A stretch of 64,000 nt of DNA from Nocardia sp. NBC_01327 (GCF_035958815.1 NZ_CP108383.1:1364001-1428000); one strand, 5' to 3'; counted from the stretch's first letter, positions 24,624 through 33,584 are shown. Made by a program: numbers and translations. Notes: a model not told the origin generated them from the sequence alone.

Positions 24624-25538
24624 TCAGGGTTTGGTGGCCACGGCGATGATGTAGTCGGCCCAGGGGCCCCAGGCGAGCAGGCCGGGGCGGCTGAAGGTGG
24701 CGCGCAGGACCGGGTTGACGCGGCGCATGTCGGGGTCGCGGAGGCGTTTGCTCAGGTAGGTGGCCAGGGGTGAATAGACGTCGCGGCGAATCGAATACAC
24801 GCTGACATTCTCGAAACCGGCGGCGGTGAGCGCCTTTCGGTAGCGGGGGAGGTCGTAGGCGGTGCGTTCGGCGCCGGGGCGGTCGGAGGCGCGGATCATC
24901 AGATCGGTGACGGGGCCGGGGCGCACGGTGATGTCGGCGGTCACCAGTTTGCCGCCGGGCTGCAGGACGCGGTACGCCTCGGCGAAGAAGCGGTCGTAGG
25001 AGGGGAAGTGGAAGGCCGACTCCAGGGCGGTGACCTTGGTGCAGGAGGCGTCGGCGCGCGGCAGGTCGATGGCGGAACCGTATTCGAAGCGAATCCGGTC
25101 GGAGAGACCGAGTTCGGCGGCGCGCCGGGTGGCGATCTCGATCTGTTCGGTGGCGATATTCATGCCGATGATTTCCTTGGGGCCGAATTCGCGCGCCCAC
25201 AGGAAATCCTGGTCGCCGTAACCGAATCCGACATCCAGCTGCACATCGTCCGGTCCGAGTCCGGCCTCCCGGGCGACCAGCCGGGCCAGATCGCGGCTGG
25301 CCGCGTCGAGACTCTCGGGGCGGTCGCGCCAGTAGCCGAGATTGATGAAGAGCGAATCCTCGCCGAAGAGGTTCTGCGGGCCGACGATGTCGTAGACGCG
25401 GCCGACCCGGCGGCCGGACGGCAGGAACGGCACCTTGGCCCACTCGAGGCACTCCCGCGCCCAGCGGGCCGTGCGGTCGGGCAGGGTTTCGACCGGAATG
25501 GCCGCGGTGGTCTGCGCGGGCGAAGAAGGCAGCGTCAT
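24624..25538 (-). CDS. SAM-dependent class I methyltransferase
   Basis: A 304-residue methyltransferase with motif I LDVGFGYGDQDF, post-I region IIGMNIATEQIEIATRRA, motif II/III around YRVLQPGGKLVTADI, and an N-terminal helical lid of ~90 residues (YDIVGPQNLFGEDSLFINLGYW). This layout is that of the UbiE-like small-molecule methyltransferases that include rifamycin and phthiotriol O-methyltransferases. The acceptor is unknown. The promoter region upstream contains two identical 9-bp palindromes. Confidence 0.82.
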   Translation of the reverse strand: MTLPSSPAQTTAAIPVETLPDRTARWARECLEWAKVPFLPSGRRVGRVYDIVGPQNLFGEDSLFINLGYWRDRPESLDAASRDLARLVAREAGLGPDDVQLDVGFGYGDQDFLWAREFGPKEIIGMNIATEQIEIATRRAAELGLSDRIRFEYGSAIDLPRADASCTKVTALESAFHFPSYDRFFAEAYRVLQPGGKLVTADITVRPGPVTDLMIRASDRPGAERTAYDLPRYRKALTAAGFENVSVYSIRRDVYSPLATYLSKRLRDPDMRRVNPVLRATFSRPGLLAWGPWADYIIAVATKP

Positions 25539-25583
25539 TGAGACCCTCCGAAAGGTCGGATACGCCCCGGCGTTGTCGCCTGT

Positions 25584-25624
25584 GTCTCAGACGATCTAAT
25601 GTCGGAGTGATGACAGTCTCAGAC
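25584..25624. promoter_or_regulatory. Twin GTCTCAGAC sites upstream of the methyltransferase gene
   Basis: Two identical 9-base sites, GTCTCAGAC at 25584-25592 and 25616-25624, are each a palindrome around a central base and are spaced 32 bases apart, about three helical turns. On the minus strand they flank a possible -10 (TTAGAT, about 25596-25601). They are good candidates for a repressor binding pair controlling the methyltransferase gene, 46 bases from its start. Confidence 0.42.
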
Positions 25625-25672
25625 AGTTGAGCGGGGGAGTCAAGGGTCCGCGCACACCCCCGCCGCCGCGCG

Positions 25673-27142
25673 CTACCGCCGTCCGGACTGCGTCTCGTCG
25701 TAGTCGGAGGGCTTGAATGTGTGTGTCTTCCAACGGAACAGGACCGTCGCGCCGGGCCAGTTATTGGTGATGCGCCCGGACGCGTTGCGATACCAGCTGG
25801 AGCAGAAGTTCCACGGAGTGTCCTTCAGGCGGCGTTGCAGCCAGTCGTCCCAGGACTGTTCGACCTCGGCCCGCGCGGACAGGAACGTCCCGGGCTTGGG
25901 CGCCAGGTACTCCACCACCTGCCGGATGTACCGGGCCTGCGACTCCAGCATGTAGATGATCGAACCCGAGCCGACATTGGTGTTCGGCCCGTACATCATG
26001 AACAGATTCGGGAAGTCCGGCACCGAGATGCCGAGGTATGCGCGGGCGCCCTCCGCCGACCACGCATCGGCCAGCTTGCGTCCGCCGACGCCGTAGATGT
26101 TCATGGGCGCAAGGAATTCCGTGCCCTTGAAGCCGGTGCCGTAGACGATCACATCCACCGGATGCTCCACACCGTCGGCGGTGCGAATGCCGGTGGGGGT
26201 GACGGCCTCGATGGCGGTGGTCTCCACGGTCACATTGTCCTGGCCGAGCGCGGGCATGTACTCGTTGGAGAACAGGCCGCGTTTACAGCCGGCCGCGTAA
26301 TCGGGAGTCAGCTTGGCGCGCAAGGCCGGATCGGGCACCTGCTTCTCGCGGTGCCGATCGGCCAGCGCGATCACCGGGGTCTTCATGGCGGGGATATCGG
26401 TGAGCGCCAGCGCCAGCACCTCGAAGAGTGACCAGATGGCGAAGCGTTCGGCCATGCGAGTGATCGGCACGTGTTTGAACAGGGCCTTGTGCATCGCGCT
26501 GTATTCGGTGTCGAACTTGGGCAGCACCCAGGCCGCCGAACGCTGGAACAGTGTCAGATGCGCGGCGAGCGGGACGATCGCCGGAATGTATTGAATGGCA
26601 GAGGCTCCCGTGCCGATGCATGCCACACGTTTGCCGGTGAGGTCGACCGAGTGATCCCACTGGGCGGAGTGGAACGCGGCGCCGGTGAAACTGTCGATGC
26701 CGGGCAGATTCGGCATGGCCGGGCGCGAGAGCTGCCCCACCGCCGGGATGAGGATATCGGCGATATGGGTGACGCCGTCGGTGGTGCGCACCCGCCAAAT
26801 CCCGGCCTGCTCATCGAATTCCGCCTCGTCGACCTCGACGCCGAACTCGATCTTCGCAGGCAGGTCGTGCTTCTCCGCGACCGTGCGCATGTAGTCGTGA
26901 ATATCGGCCTGATGCGAAAACCGGCGCGGCCAATCGGATTTCGGCTCGAAGGACCAGGAGTACAGCGGCGACGGGACATCGCAGGCCGCGCCCGGATAGG
27001 TGTTCTCGCGCCAGACGCCGCCCAGATCGGCCGCCTTCTCCAGGATGGTGAAGTTGGACAGCCCGTGGCGCTGCAGCTCCAGCGCCATGCCGAGTCCGGC
27101 GAATCCGGCGCCGATGATCAGGATGGACGGCTCACGATTCAT
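25673..27142 (-). CDS. FAD-dependent Baeyer-Villiger-type monooxygenase
   Basis: A 489-residue flavoprotein monooxygenase. It has an N-terminal FAD site GAGFAGLGMA, the linker DLGGVWRENTYPGAACDVPS, the Baeyer-Villiger fingerprint FTGAAFHSAQW, the NADPH site CIGTGASAIQ, and the late VYGTGFKGTEF and MYGPNTNVGSGS blocks. These oxygenases insert oxygen next to a ketone or oxidise S or N, using NADPH and O2. Members of the EthA group in mycobacteria activate thioamide drugs, but subgroup assignment here is not possible by eye. It is transcribed toward the methyltransferase, with 134 bases between. Confidence 0.9.
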   Translation of the reverse strand: MNREPSILIIGAGFAGLGMALELQRHGLSNFTILEKAADLGGVWRENTYPGAACDVPSPLYSWSFEPKSDWPRRFSHQADIHDYMRTVAEKHDLPAKIEFGVEVDEAEFDEQAGIWRVRTTDGVTHIADILIPAVGQLSRPAMPNLPGIDSFTGAAFHSAQWDHSVDLTGKRVACIGTGASAIQYIPAIVPLAAHLTLFQRSAAWVLPKFDTEYSAMHKALFKHVPITRMAERFAIWSLFEVLALALTDIPAMKTPVIALADRHREKQVPDPALRAKLTPDYAAGCKRGLFSNEYMPALGQDNVTVETTAIEAVTPTGIRTADGVEHPVDVIVYGTGFKGTEFLAPMNIYGVGGRKLADAWSAEGARAYLGISVPDFPNLFMMYGPNTNVGSGSIIYMLESQARYIRQVVEYLAPKPGTFLSARAEVEQSWDDWLQRRLKDTPWNFCSSWYRNASGRITNNWPGATVLFRWKTHTFKPSDYDETQSGRR

Positions 27143-27657
27143 AGTTCGACAGTAGAGGCATCAGCGCTGGTCAGTAAGGCATACCCGGACACTGAATCGG
27201 TATTTTCGGCCATTTCGGCCGGGTTGGCGACCGGGTGGGTAACCCGTGCCGGTGCGAATGCCGCTCACAGAAAAGCTTCTGGGACGGTGATCGCCGCCTG
27301 ACCTGCGGTGCCGCACCCCGACTGGACAGCCTCCTGTCCCACTCCCTATATTCACGGAAGATCCTACTCCAATTTGCTTGTCCTGGTTAGTGATTGGCTA
27401 TTCAGCGGCGCCGCAGGGGGCGTCGTTGCGACACCCGTCTTTTCCAGGACTTCGAGGCCGGCTGGTTGCCGCACAGGCGGTGGCGGGTCGGCGACAAAAA
27501 CTGCGGGCGGCGAGAGTGGGGTTCGCCGCCCGCAGTTTCTTTTGCGGGCAGGTTGCCCTCAGTTGATGCCCATCCCGGCCATGTCCGAATTCAGCTATTC
27601 TGCCGAGACGTGACTCAGTTCACTCGCACGTAGGGACATGTAGGGAGCGGTTGGGAA
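27143..27657. other. 515-bp intergenic region between divergent genes, with orphan terminator
   Basis: No convincing protein-coding ORF is seen here. It must hold the promoters of the flavin monooxygenase (minus) and the acyl-CoA ligase (plus). Its GC content is lower near 27350-27410, where TTGCTT and TATTCA could be a plus-strand promoter with a long 19-base spacer. A strong terminator hairpin at 27498-27543 lies in the middle although no gene ends into it from either side. Confidence 0.6.
27498..27543. terminator. Strong intrinsic terminator with no gene ending at it
   Basis: Perfect 15-bp stem AAACTGCGGGCGGCG / CGCCGCCCGCAGTTT (27498-27512 and 27524-27538), 11-base loop. On the plus strand it is followed by CTTTT; on the minus strand the exit side reads TTTTTG. 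It could end a short RNA in either direction or attenuate the acyl-CoA ligase mRNA. Confidence 0.82.
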
Positions 27658-29295
27658 ATGTTGAGCACCATGCAGGACGAGCAGCTGTCTCTCGCGACAC
27701 TGCTGCGGTACGCCTCCACCTTTCAGGGCGACAGCACCGTGTCCACCTGGACCGGGGACGGGCTTCGCACCCAGACTTACCGGGAGGTCGGCGCGGATTC
27801 GGCCCGGCTCGCCAATGCCCTGCGTGACCTGGGCATCGGCGAAGGCGACCGGGTCGGCACCTTCATGTGGAACAACAACGAGCACATGGTCGCGTACGTC
27901 GCCATCCCCGCCATGGGAGCGGTGCTGCACGCCCTGAATATTCGGTTGTTCCCCGAGCAGCTGGTGTACGTGGCCAACCACGCCGAGGACCAGGTGGTCA
28001 TCGTCGACGGTTCGCTGCTGCCGATGTTCGCGCAGTATCTGCCGAATCTGAAGACGGTCCGGCATGTCATCGTCGCCAATGGCGATGCGGCGGCACTCAC
28101 CGCGCCCGAGGGCGTGCAGGTGCACTCCTATGCCGAACTGCTTGCGGCGCAGCCGGACACCTTCGACTTCCCGATCGTGGACGAGCGTTCCGCGGCGGGC
28201 ATGTGCTACACCTCCGGCACCACGGGCGACCCCAAGGGCGTCGTGTATTCGCACCGGTCCAACTACCTGCACGCCATGCAGGTCATCTCGCCCAACGGTA
28301 TGGGCTTCGACAATTCCGACACCGTGCTCGCCATCGTGCCGCTGTTCCACGCCAATGCCTGGGGCATTCCGTACGCGGCGCTGATGTCGGGTGCGAATGT
28401 GCTCATGCCCGACCGGTTCCTGCAGCCCGCACCGCTGCTGGAGATGATGGCGGTGGCCAAGCCGACCTTCGCGGCGGCCGTGCCGACCATCTGGGGCGGT
28501 GTGCTGGCCGGGTTGCAGGCCGCGCCGCAGGACATCTCGCATCTGCGCACCTGTGTGGTGGGTGGCGCCGCGGTGCCGCCGTCCATGATGCGGGCCTTCC
28601 AGGAGCGGCACGGGGTCAAGCTGCTGCACGCCTGGGGTATGACCGAGACCTCTCCGCTCGGGTCGGTGGCGCATCCGCCCGCCGGTGTCGAGGGCGAGGA
28701 AGAGTGGGCCTACCGCTACACGCAGGGCCGCTTCCCGGCGGGCGTGCAGGCGCGTCTGGTCGCCGACGACGGGACCGTGGTGGCCAATGACGGGCAGGCG
28801 CTCGGTGAGCTCGAGGTGAAGGGGCCGTGGATCACCGGGGCGTACTACTCGCCGACCGGCGCCGAGGTCGATCCGGAGAAGTTCCACGACGGCTGGCTGC
28901 GTACCGGCGATGTCGGCAAGATCAGCGCCAATGGGTATCTGACGCTGGTGGACCGGTCCAAGGACGTCATCAAGTCCGGCGGTGAATGGATCTCCTCGGT
29001 GGATCTGGAGAACGCGGTGGTCGGTCACCCCGCCGTCTCGGAGGCCGCGGTGATCGGCGTTCCGGACGAGAAGTGGGACGAGCGTCCCCTCGTCGCGGTG
29101 GTGCTGGCCGAGGGCGCCGAGGTGAAACCCGAAGAGCTGCGCGACTTCCTGTCCGACAAGTTCGCCAAGTGGCAGCTGCCGGAGCACTGGGCCTTCATCG
29201 ACGAGGTGCCCAAGACCAGTGTCGGCAAGTTCGACAAGAAGCGGCTGCGGGCGCAGTACGCCGATGGTGCGCTGACGGTCACCACGCTGTCCTGA
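27658..29295 (+). CDS. Fatty-acyl-CoA ligase (FadD type)
   Basis: A 545-residue ANL-superfamily adenylating enzyme. Motifs in order: A3 P-loop YTSGTTGDPKG (about residue 180), LFHANAWG, A5 WGMTETSPLG, A7 GWLRTGDVG, A8 hinge LVDRSKDVIKSGGEWIS, and the catalytic lysine in KTSVGKFDKKRL near the C-terminus. It activates a fatty acid to acyl-AMP and then acyl-CoA. The length and start (MLSTMQDEQLSL) resemble mycobacterial medium/long-chain FadD enzymes. ATG 27658 is assumed; ATG 27670 has a better-spaced GGGA. A second ligase follows 150 bases downstream, separated by a hairpin. Confidence 0.9.
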   Translation: MLSTMQDEQLSLATLLRYASTFQGDSTVSTWTGDGLRTQTYREVGADSARLANALRDLGIGEGDRVGTFMWNNNEHMVAYVAIPAMGAVLHALNIRLFPEQLVYVANHAEDQVVIVDGSLLPMFAQYLPNLKTVRHVIVANGDAAALTAPEGVQVHSYAELLAAQPDTFDFPIVDERSAAGMCYTSGTTGDPKGVVYSHRSNYLHAMQVISPNGMGFDNSDTVLAIVPLFHANAWGIPYAALMSGANVLMPDRFLQPAPLLEMMAVAKPTFAAAVPTIWGGVLAGLQAAPQDISHLRTCVVGGAAVPPSMMRAFQERHGVKLLHAWGMTETSPLGSVAHPPAGVEGEEEWAYRYTQGRFPAGVQARLVADDGTVVANDGQALGELEVKGPWITGAYYSPTGAEVDPEKFHDGWLRTGDVGKISANGYLTLVDRSKDVIKSGGEWISSVDLENAVVGHPAVSEAAVIGVPDEKWDERPLVAVVLAEGAEVKPEELRDFLSDKFAKWQLPEHWAFIDEVPKTSVGKFDKKRLRAQYADGALTVTTLS

Positions 29296-29307
29296 CGCTG
29301 TGCCGAC

Positions 29308-29343
29308 GGCGCCCCGTTTCCCGGAACCGGGAGGCGGGGCGCC
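29308..29343 (+). terminator. Hairpin terminator between the two acyl-CoA ligase genes
   Basis: Perfect 9-bp GGCGCCCCG / CGGGGCGCC stem 12 bases after the first ligase stop, with a nested CCCGG/CCGGG in the loop. No U-run follows, so termination strength is uncertain. Confidence 0.55.
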
Positions 29344-29446
29344 GCGCGCCGGGGCGATTGTCCCTCTGGCGCAGGTACGCCCGTACCGTTAGTTTGAGGG
29401 CGGATGCCTGCAGTGGGGCGGGCACAGTGGCGATCGGGGCGCTTGT

Positions 29447-31066
29447 ATGACTCTCGGACTGATTCGTTCGGTGGGGGAGCGGGCCTATCTGGAGCTCGAG
29501 TCCGCGCGGTTGGCCCTGGGTGCGGGGCTGGTGCGGATCGAATCGCCGACCGTGCTCCTGTCCGCGGCCAACTCGCTCCTGCGCTACGGCACCCTCGCGG
29601 CCGGACTGCGGCTGTCGGCCGCCCGGTACGGCGACCGGACGGCACTGATCGACGAGCTCGGCTCACTCACCTTCGCCGAGTTGGAGGACCGGTCCAACCG
29701 GCTCGCCAATGCCTGGCGCGAGCGCGGGCTGAAACCCCGTGAGGGCGTTGCCATTCTGGCGCGCAATCACCGCGGGATCGTGGATGCGATATTCGCCGCG
29801 GCCAAGTGCGGCGCGAAAATCATTCTGCTCAATACGGACTTCGCGGGGCCGCAGATTCGGGACGTGGCCACCCGGGAGGGCACCGATCTGCTCGTCTACG
29901 ACGAGGAGTACGCCGGCATGCTGGACGGGATCTCCCCGCACCGGGGCAGTTATCGGGCATGGACGGAGTCGCCCCGCGAAGACAGCCTGGAGGCGCTCAT
30001 CGCCGCCGGCTCGCCGGATGCGCCGCCGTCGCCGGGAGTCGAGCCCAAGATCATTCTGCTGACCAGCGGCACCACCGGCACTCCGAAGGGTGCGCCGCGT
30101 GCGGAGCCGAAATCCCTTGCCTCACTGGGTGGCCTGCTCTCCAAGGTCCCGTTCCGGTCGGGTGAGGTGACCGAGTGCTGCGCGCCCATGTTCCATACGC
30201 TCGGATTCGCCTGCGGCATGCTGACTCTCGGCTTCGGATCCACCCTGGTGATCCGGCGGCGCTTCGATCCGCAGGTCGCCATCGACAGTGTGGCGCGCAA
30301 TCACGCCAGCACCATGATCGTGGTGCCGGTCATGCTGTCGCGCATGGTGGACCTGGGTGGCAAGGGCGTCACCGGGCGCGATCTGTCCGCGCTGCGCATT
30401 ATCTTCGTGGCGGGGTCGCAGCTCGGCGCGCAATTGTGCCGGGCGGTGACCGCCACCTTCGGTCCGGTCGTCTACAACCTGTACGGGTCGACGGAGGTCG
30501 CGTACGCCACCATCGCCACTCCGGAGGATCTGGCGGTGGAACCCGGCTGTGTCGGGCGGCCGGTGCTGGGTGCGCGCGTGGAAATCCTTGATGCGGACGG
30601 AAAATCCGTGCCGGTGGGGGAGACCGGGCGCATCTTCGTCGGCAATGTCATCCAGTTCGAGGGGTACACCGGCGGCGGGCACAAGGAGATCATCCGGGGC
30701 CTGATGTCCTCGGGGGACGTCGGCCACTTCGACAGTGCCGGAAGGCTTTTCATCGACGGCCGGGATGACGACATGATCGTCTCCGGTGGGGAGAACGTCT
30801 TCCCCGCCGAGGTGGAGGAGTTGCTCTACACGCACGTCGCCGTCCGGGAAGTCGCCGTGATCGGCGTTCCGGACGAGCAATTCGGTTCTCGCCTCAAGGC
30901 TTTCGTCGTGGTGCACGACGGGCAGGACTTCAGCGAGGTCGAGGTGAAGGACTTCGTGAAGTCGAATCTGGCGCGGTACAAGGTGCCGCGCGAGGTGGTC
31001 TTCCTCGAGGAGCTTCCGCGCAACCCCACCGGCAAGGTGTTGAAGCGAAAGCTCCAGGAGGCATAA
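29447..31066 (+). CDS. Acyl-CoA synthetase (FadD type)
   Basis: A 539-residue ANL-superfamily enzyme distinct from its neighbour. It has an N-terminal extension of about 55 residues rich in Leu/Ala before the usual ADRTALID-like opening (YGDRTALIDELGSLTFAELE), as in some mycobacterial FadD proteins. The P-loop is LLTSGTTGTPKGAPR, A5 is NLYGSTEVAYATI, the hinge is FIDGRDDDMIVSGGENVFP and the catalytic lysine lies in NPTGKVLKRKL. It activates a carboxylic acid, probably a fatty acid, for CoA transfer. It has its own upstream region of 150 bases and converges with the EF-hand gene. Confidence 0.9.
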   Translation: MTLGLIRSVGERAYLELESARLALGAGLVRIESPTVLLSAANSLLRYGTLAAGLRLSAARYGDRTALIDELGSLTFAELEDRSNRLANAWRERGLKPREGVAILARNHRGIVDAIFAAAKCGAKIILLNTDFAGPQIRDVATREGTDLLVYDEEYAGMLDGISPHRGSYRAWTESPREDSLEALIAAGSPDAPPSPGVEPKIILLTSGTTGTPKGAPRAEPKSLASLGGLLSKVPFRSGEVTECCAPMFHTLGFACGMLTLGFGSTLVIRRRFDPQVAIDSVARNHASTMIVVPVMLSRMVDLGGKGVTGRDLSALRIIFVAGSQLGAQLCRAVTATFGPVVYNLYGSTEVAYATIATPEDLAVEPGCVGRPVLGARVEILDADGKSVPVGETGRIFVGNVIQFEGYTGGGHKEIIRGLMSSGDVGHFDSAGRLFIDGRDDDMIVSGGENVFPAEVEELLYTHVAVREVAVIGVPDEQFGSRLKAFVVVHDGQDFSEVEVKDFVKSNLARYKVPREVVFLEELPRNPTGKVLKRKLQEA

Positions 31067-31099
31067 CCGCGGGCTGTCTCGGCCCGCCGGCAGACTGTC

Positions 31100-31522
31100 T
31101 CAACCTGCCAGCAGGGCCAGGAGTGCGGCGAATTCGGCCCGGGACAGGTAGCCGTCCCCGTCCAGATCCGCCTCGGCGATCAATGCCGCGGCCGAGTCGT
31201 CGCTCAGTTCGGGGCAGGTGCGGAGCAGCGATTCCAGCTCCTCCAGTTCGATCAGTTCGTTGTGATTCACATCGAACGTCTCGAAAGCCGCGTCCGCATC
31301 GGTGATCTCGACGGTCCGGCCGATCCTGGCCGCCTCGAACTCGGCCCGCGAGATCAGCCAGTCCCCATCGGTGTCGGCCGCGGCTACCAGCCGCCCCACC
31401 GCATCGGCGTCGATATCCAGGCCCAAGGCCTCGATTCCGGCGAGGATGTCGCCGCTGGAGATCAACCCGTCGCCGTCCTGATCCCACAGGTCGAAAGTGT
31501 CGGTCGGCTCGTCGGTCGCCAC
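31100..31522 (-). CDS. Four-EF-hand calcium-binding protein (calerythrin-like)
   Basis: A 140-residue acidic protein. GTG 31522 is chosen because AGGAG lies 5-6 bases upstream and the sequence before it is not conserved-looking. Four EF-hand loops are visible: DQDGDGLISSGD, DTDGDWLISRAE, DVNHNELIELEE and DLDGDGYLSRAE. The third has non-ideal ligands (DVNHN) and may bind Ca2+ poorly. Spacing matches the calmodulin-like calerythrin family of actinobacteria. It is divergent from a Ser/Thr kinase gene with 131 bases between starts, so shared control is possible. The role is probably Ca2+ buffering or sensing in the cytosol. Confidence 0.87.
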   Translation of the reverse strand: MATDEPTDTFDLWDQDGDGLISSGDILAGIEALGLDIDADAVGRLVAAADTDGDWLISRAEFEAARIGRTVEITDADAAFETFDVNHNELIELEELESLLRTCPELSDDSAAALIAEADLDGDGYLSRAEFAALLALLAG

Positions 31523-31653
31523 GGCTGCTCCTAGGAATGCTGTTTTCCGCTGTCCGGCTGCAGGATTGCGCACTCGGTGAGCAGCGGTCAAGGCCACGCG
31601 GGAATCAGCGCCGGATGGTCGTATGCTGAGCGCCTTGCGCATGGCAGGGATCG

Positions 31654-33135
31654 ATGGGAGGACATGTGCCGGGAGAAGCCACACTGGGTCACTATCGACT
31701 CCGGAAGTTGCTCGGGCGGGGCGGCATGGGGCAGGTATGGCTGGCGGAGGACACTCGCATGGGGCGCGATGTGGCCCTCAAAGTACTACCGCCGGAACTG
31801 GTCGAGGACGAGGGCTATCAGCGGCGGTTCCAGCGGGAGGGACGGCTGGCCGCGCGGCTGCGCGGACCGCATATCGTTCCCATTCACAATTTCGGTGAAC
31901 TCGACGGCCGGTTGTTCATCGATATGGAGCTCGTGGACGGCTTCGACCTCGGCCGGACCCTGGAGGCCGACGGAGCGCTGTCGCCCACGGCCGCAGTCGA
32001 TGTCGTCGCGCAGGTCGCGGAGGCCCTCGATGTCGCGCATGCCGCCGGACTGATCCACCGGGATGTGAAGCCCTCCAATGTGCTCATGCTGGAGAGCGGA
32101 TTCGCCTACCTGATCGACTTCGGCATCGCGCGCGGTGTCGGTTCGACCACCCTCACCGCCGTCGGCGCCGCCATCGGGACCTGGTCCTATATGGCTCCCG
32201 AACGATTCTCCGGCGCAGAGGATCTGCGCTCGGATGTGTATTCCCTGGCCTGCGTGCTCTTCGAATGCCTCACCGGTAACCGCCCCTACGGCAACACCAG
32301 CCCGCCGCAGCAGATGGCCGCGCACCTCACGGCCCCGGCGCCCCGCGCGAGCGCGCACAATCCCGCGGTGCCAACGGCTTTGGACAAGGTGATCGCCTGC
32401 GGGATGGAGAAGGATCCCGGACAGCGCTACGCGAGTGCGGGCGCACTGGCCGCGGCCGCCCGCGCGGCGGTGTCGCCGCCGAGCGCGCCACCGCCGAACA
32501 TCTCCGCGCCGCGTGCCTCGCCGACTGTGCGCTGGGGGACGAGCGAGGGCTACCCGCGGGTCGAATCCGGTGCGCCCCAGGCGGGCTACGCACAGCCGCA
32601 GCAGGGATATGCGCCGCAGTGGCAGGGTGAGGTACCGCAGTGGCAGGGCGAGATGCCGCCGCGGCACGTCTACGCGACGTCCTATCAGAGCGCGCCGTCA
32701 CACCAGGTCCAGCCACCGATGGCACAGGGGTATTCGCCTGTGGGGCAGGGATATCCGGCTGCTACGCCGGACTATCGGTCCGCTCCGGCGCAGGGATACA
32801 CGGCGCAGGGATACGGATCGACGTCCGCACCGCAGCCGGCTTCCTACCCGCCGTATTCGCCGGCCGCGCAGTACACGAGCGAACGGCTGACGAGCTCCGC
32901 CGCCACGGATTCCGGCAAACCGGGGATCAGTCTCCGCCGCGGCCTGTGGTGGATCGTATTGTGCGTGCTCATCCTGTTTTTCGGGATGCTGGTTGTCGCC
33001 GGCTTCGCGGTGTACTTCTCGGACGATAAGTTCGGCTGGACCGGCCTGCTCGTCGCGGCCTTGATTTTCGATCTGCCATTCGGGATATTCGTGTATTTGT
33101 TCGTCAAGGACATCAAGAAGTTCCGGCGGCGGTGA
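31654..33135 (+). CDS. Pkn-type Ser/Thr protein kinase with QGY-rich linker and two membrane helices
   Basis: A 493-residue eukaryotic-like kinase. The catalytic domain (about residues 13-270) is complete: GRGGMGQVW, VALK, HRDVKPSN, DFG in LIDFGIARG, and APE. A Pro/Gln/Tyr-rich juxtamembrane linker of about 150 residues follows, with QGY and WQGE repeats (QQGYAPQWQGE, AQGYTAQGYG). Two hydrophobic helices close the protein (WIVLCVLILFFGMLVVAGFAV and LLVAALIFDLPFGIFVYLFV), leaving a short basic tail and no large outer sensor domain. ATG 31654 is taken; GTG 31666 is an alternative. The lack of PASTA domains sets it apart from PknB. It is divergent from a calcium-binding protein gene. Confidence 0.9.
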   Translation: MGGHVPGEATLGHYRLRKLLGRGGMGQVWLAEDTRMGRDVALKVLPPELVEDEGYQRRFQREGRLAARLRGPHIVPIHNFGELDGRLFIDMELVDGFDLGRTLEADGALSPTAAVDVVAQVAEALDVAHAAGLIHRDVKPSNVLMLESGFAYLIDFGIARGVGSTTLTAVGAAIGTWSYMAPERFSGAEDLRSDVYSLACVLFECLTGNRPYGNTSPPQQMAAHLTAPAPRASAHNPAVPTALDKVIACGMEKDPGQRYASAGALAAAARAAVSPPSAPPPNISAPRASPTVRWGTSEGYPRVESGAPQAGYAQPQQGYAPQWQGEVPQWQGEMPPRHVYATSYQSAPSHQVQPPMAQGYSPVGQGYPAATPDYRSAPAQGYTAQGYGSTSAPQPASYPPYSPAAQYTSERLTSSAATDSGKPGISLRRGLWWIVLCVLILFFGMLVVAGFAVYFSDDKFGWTGLLVAALIFDLPFGIFVYLFVKDIKKFRRR

Positions 33136-33140
33136 GCGCG

Positions 33141-33179
33141 CGCATCGGCGCGACCGGGGTTGCCGGTCGCGCCGATGCG
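33141..33179. terminator. Bidirectional hairpin between convergent genes
   Basis: Perfect 17-bp stem CGCATCGGCGCGACCGG / CCGGTCGCGCCGATGCG with a 5-base loop. It fills the 53-base gap between the kinase stop and the SCO5389-family stop, and there is no U-run. It is probably a shared terminator. Confidence 0.72.
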
Positions 33180-33188
33180 GGGTTGCGC

Positions 33189-33584
33189 TCAGCAGTTACG
33201 TAGTTCGGGGCTCTGGTTGAGGAGCTGGGCGCGGGTGGAGATGAAGGTGCTGTAGGTGTCGCCGCCGACTGCGGCGAGCGGGAACGCTGCCACGCGATGG
33301 CAGTTCTGGAAGGCGAGTTTCACGCCGAAATGCCGTTCCAGCCCACCGCGAATGGCGTCGGAGGCCATGGCACGCAGCAACTGGCCGCGCGCCACTTCGT
33401 CCGGCGGTGGAATGACATTGTCCGCGTATTCCTCTGCAGCACCGGAATGCAGGTCGGCAGCGACTCGGCTGACGACCTCGTAGGCGTAGGGCAGCGAAGT
33501 CCGAACACATTCGACGAACTCTTCGTCGCTGACTTCACCGCGTTCGGCTCGCTCGAGCAGTGCGGTGGGTACGTCGAGTGACAT
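33189..33584 (-). CDS. SCO5389-family conserved protein
   Basis: A 131-residue protein very similar to the small conserved actinobacterial family named after Streptomyces SCO5389. It opens MSLDVPTALLERAERGEV, contains FVECVRTSLPYAYE, PPPDEVARGQLLRA, RHFGVKLAFQNCHRVAAFP, and ends STRAQLLNQSPELRNC. No signal peptide or membrane helix is present. The function is unknown. It is followed on the same strand by the nitronate monooxygenase-like gene, whose own start is over 1 kb upstream of this one, so the two may form separate units. Confidence 0.85.
   Translation of the reverse strand: MSLDVPTALLERAERGEVSDEEFVECVRTSLPYAYEVVSRVAADLHSGAAEEYADNVIPPPDEVARGQLLRAMASDAIRGGLERHFGVKLAFQNCHRVAAFPLAAVGGDTYSTFISTRAQLLNQSPELRNC

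Noticed and set aside
27545..27600. Possible C-terminal gene remnant on the minus strand (reading SDMAGMGIN then TGA, just before the 27498-27543 terminator)
   Set aside because: Only 11 codons are open before an upstream in-frame stop, too short to identify a family; kept only as a hint about what the orphan terminator once served.
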